Source: Arthrobacter luteolus NBRC 107841 (GTDB lineage: Bacteria; Actinomycetota; Actinomycetes; Actinomycetales; Micrococcaceae). From it: DNA of 64,000 bases. Made by a program: the position numbers and the translations under genes. The stretch spans positions 124,001 through 188,000 of the forward strand of contig NZ_BCQM01000006.1 in NCBI RefSeq assembly GCF_001552075.1, read 5' to 3'. Position 1 is the first letter of the stretch. Every line of letters begins with the position of its first letter. Positions 63,376-64,000 of this stretch are shown here, piece by piece. Under the pieces are notes generated by a model. It saw only the letters and a program-made list of their open reading frames with translations, had not been told where the DNA came from and made no database searches.

Positions 63376-64000
63376 CTAGCGCTTGCTGTTCTTGCCGCGC
63401 TTCTCGCGCACCCGCATGTTGACCTCAATGGGCGTACCTTCGAAACCGAAGGTCTCCCGCAGGCGGCGGGTAATGAAGCGCCGGTAGCCGGGGTCCAGGA
63501 ATCCGGTGGTGAAGAGCACGAACTTCGGCGGACGCGAGGAGGCCTGCGTGCCGAACAGGATACGGGGCTGCTTGCCGCCGCGCACCGGGTGCGGGTGGGC
63601 CGCCACGAGCTCGCCCAGGAAGGCGTTGAGCTTGCCGGTGGGGATGCGCTTGTCCCAGTTCTCCAGGGCCGTGTCCAGCGCCGGGACCAGGCGGTCCTTG
63701 TGCCAGCCGGTCTTGGCCGAGATGTTGACGTGCGGCGCCCATTCGACGTGCGCAAGGTCGCGCTCAATCTCGGTCTTCAGGTAGCGGCGGCGTTCGTCGT
63801 CAAGCAGGTCCCACTTGTTGAACGCGAGGACCAGCGCGCGGCCGGAATCGATGGCCAGCTGCAGGATGCGGACATCCTGCTCGGAGAGGACTTCGTCAAC
63901 GGCGAGGAGGACGACGGCGACCTCCGCCTTCTCCAGCGCGGCCTGCGTGCGCAGGGAGGCGTAGAAATCGGCGCCCTGGGCCATGTGCTGGCGGCGGCGG
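63376..64000 (-). CDS. der: Ribosome-assembly GTPase Der, N-terminal part outside window
   Basis: C-terminal part of the tandem-GTPase Der/EngA. The second G domain shows NKWD (G4) and SAKT (G5), followed by the KH-like domain ([39 protein letters not shown]). The frame is open to the window edge. It acts in 50S subunit assembly. Confidence 0.95.
   Translation of the reverse strand, partial: RRRQHMAQGADFYASLRTQAALEKAEVAVVLLAVDEVLSEQDVRILQLAIDSGRALVLAFNKWDLLDDERRRYLKTEIERDLAHVEWAPHVNISAKTGWHKDRLVPALDTALENWDKRIPTGKLNAFLGELVAAHPHPVRGGKQPRILFGTQASSRPPKFVLFTTGFLDPGYRRFITRRLRETFGFEGTPIEVNMRVREKRGKNSKR

Overview
The window is a GC-rich (roughly two-thirds G+C) actinobacterial chromosome segment, most likely from the Micrococcaceae and close to Arthrobacter. 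Three things point there: mycothione reductase (mycothiol chemistry), the gene order of the division/cell-wall (dcw) cluster, and a MurE whose substrate motif is the lysine-type DDPH rather than the diaminopimelate-type DNPR. Many neighbourhoods match Mycobacterium tuberculosis from memory: mraZ to murD, then idsA2/Rv2175c/pknL/aroG/plsC/fadD15, then the Rv1827-Rv1830 block (garA, MerR, DUF151 nuclease, MerR), then an Rv2249c-Rv2252-like block.

Layout. 1-9746 (minus strand): the start of the dcw operon, mraZ, rsmH, ftsL-like, ftsI, murE, murF, mraY and murD (cut by the window edge). Most junctions are 4-base overlaps. The mraZ promoter carries three 10-bp-spaced MraZ boxes. 10029-24629: DUF3040 protein, DinB, a lipoprotein, polyprenyl diphosphate synthase, an Rv2175c-like DNA-binding protein, a LysM/transglycosylase wall hydrolase, a PASTA Ser/Thr kinase, DAHP synthase, PlsC, an esterase, glucokinase and acyl-CoA synthetase. 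24742-33391: mycothione reductase, pyruvate carboxylase, an orphan ParA, and the garA/MerR/DUF151/MerR set. 33550-43912 is accessory: an efflux/TetR/methyltransferase operon, an HxlR pair, RidA, a flavin monooxygenase, a GNAT, a PQQ-type sugar dehydrogenase lipoprotein, an SDR without its catalytic Tyr/Lys, and a membrane flavo-oxidoreductase.

44062-49597 is a copper island: YHS protein, CopA ATPase, a His-rich secreted/membrane protein and CopZ, divergent from an MFS exporter. The shared intergenic region has four CsoR-type operators (ATACCC-N5-GGGTAT), two per promoter, but no csoR gene is in the window. 49898-61659 holds a direct segmental duplication of a hydrolase-deaminase pair that has decayed in a complementary way: copy 1 keeps the hydrolase and has a frameshifted deaminase, copy 2 keeps the deaminase and has a gutted hydrolase. 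Between the copies lie a two-gene fluoride channel (crcB) and a compact flavoprotein/lipid cluster: ChoD-like oxidoreductase, diacylglycerol kinase, AGPS-like flavoprotein, TetR and GlpD. The latter looks like a glycerol-lipid or ether-lipid module. 61703-64000: a CDF metal exporter with its ArsR repressor and a 31-bp dyad operator, tRNA-Pro(GGG), and the 3' part of der.

The best candidates for something new are the AGPS/DAGK/ChoD/GlpD module, the symmetric four-operator copper promoter region, the reciprocal decay of the duplicated pair, the membrane flavo-oxidoreductase under a perfect dyad, and a probable leaderless transcript whose TetR-type operator fills the promoter spacer.
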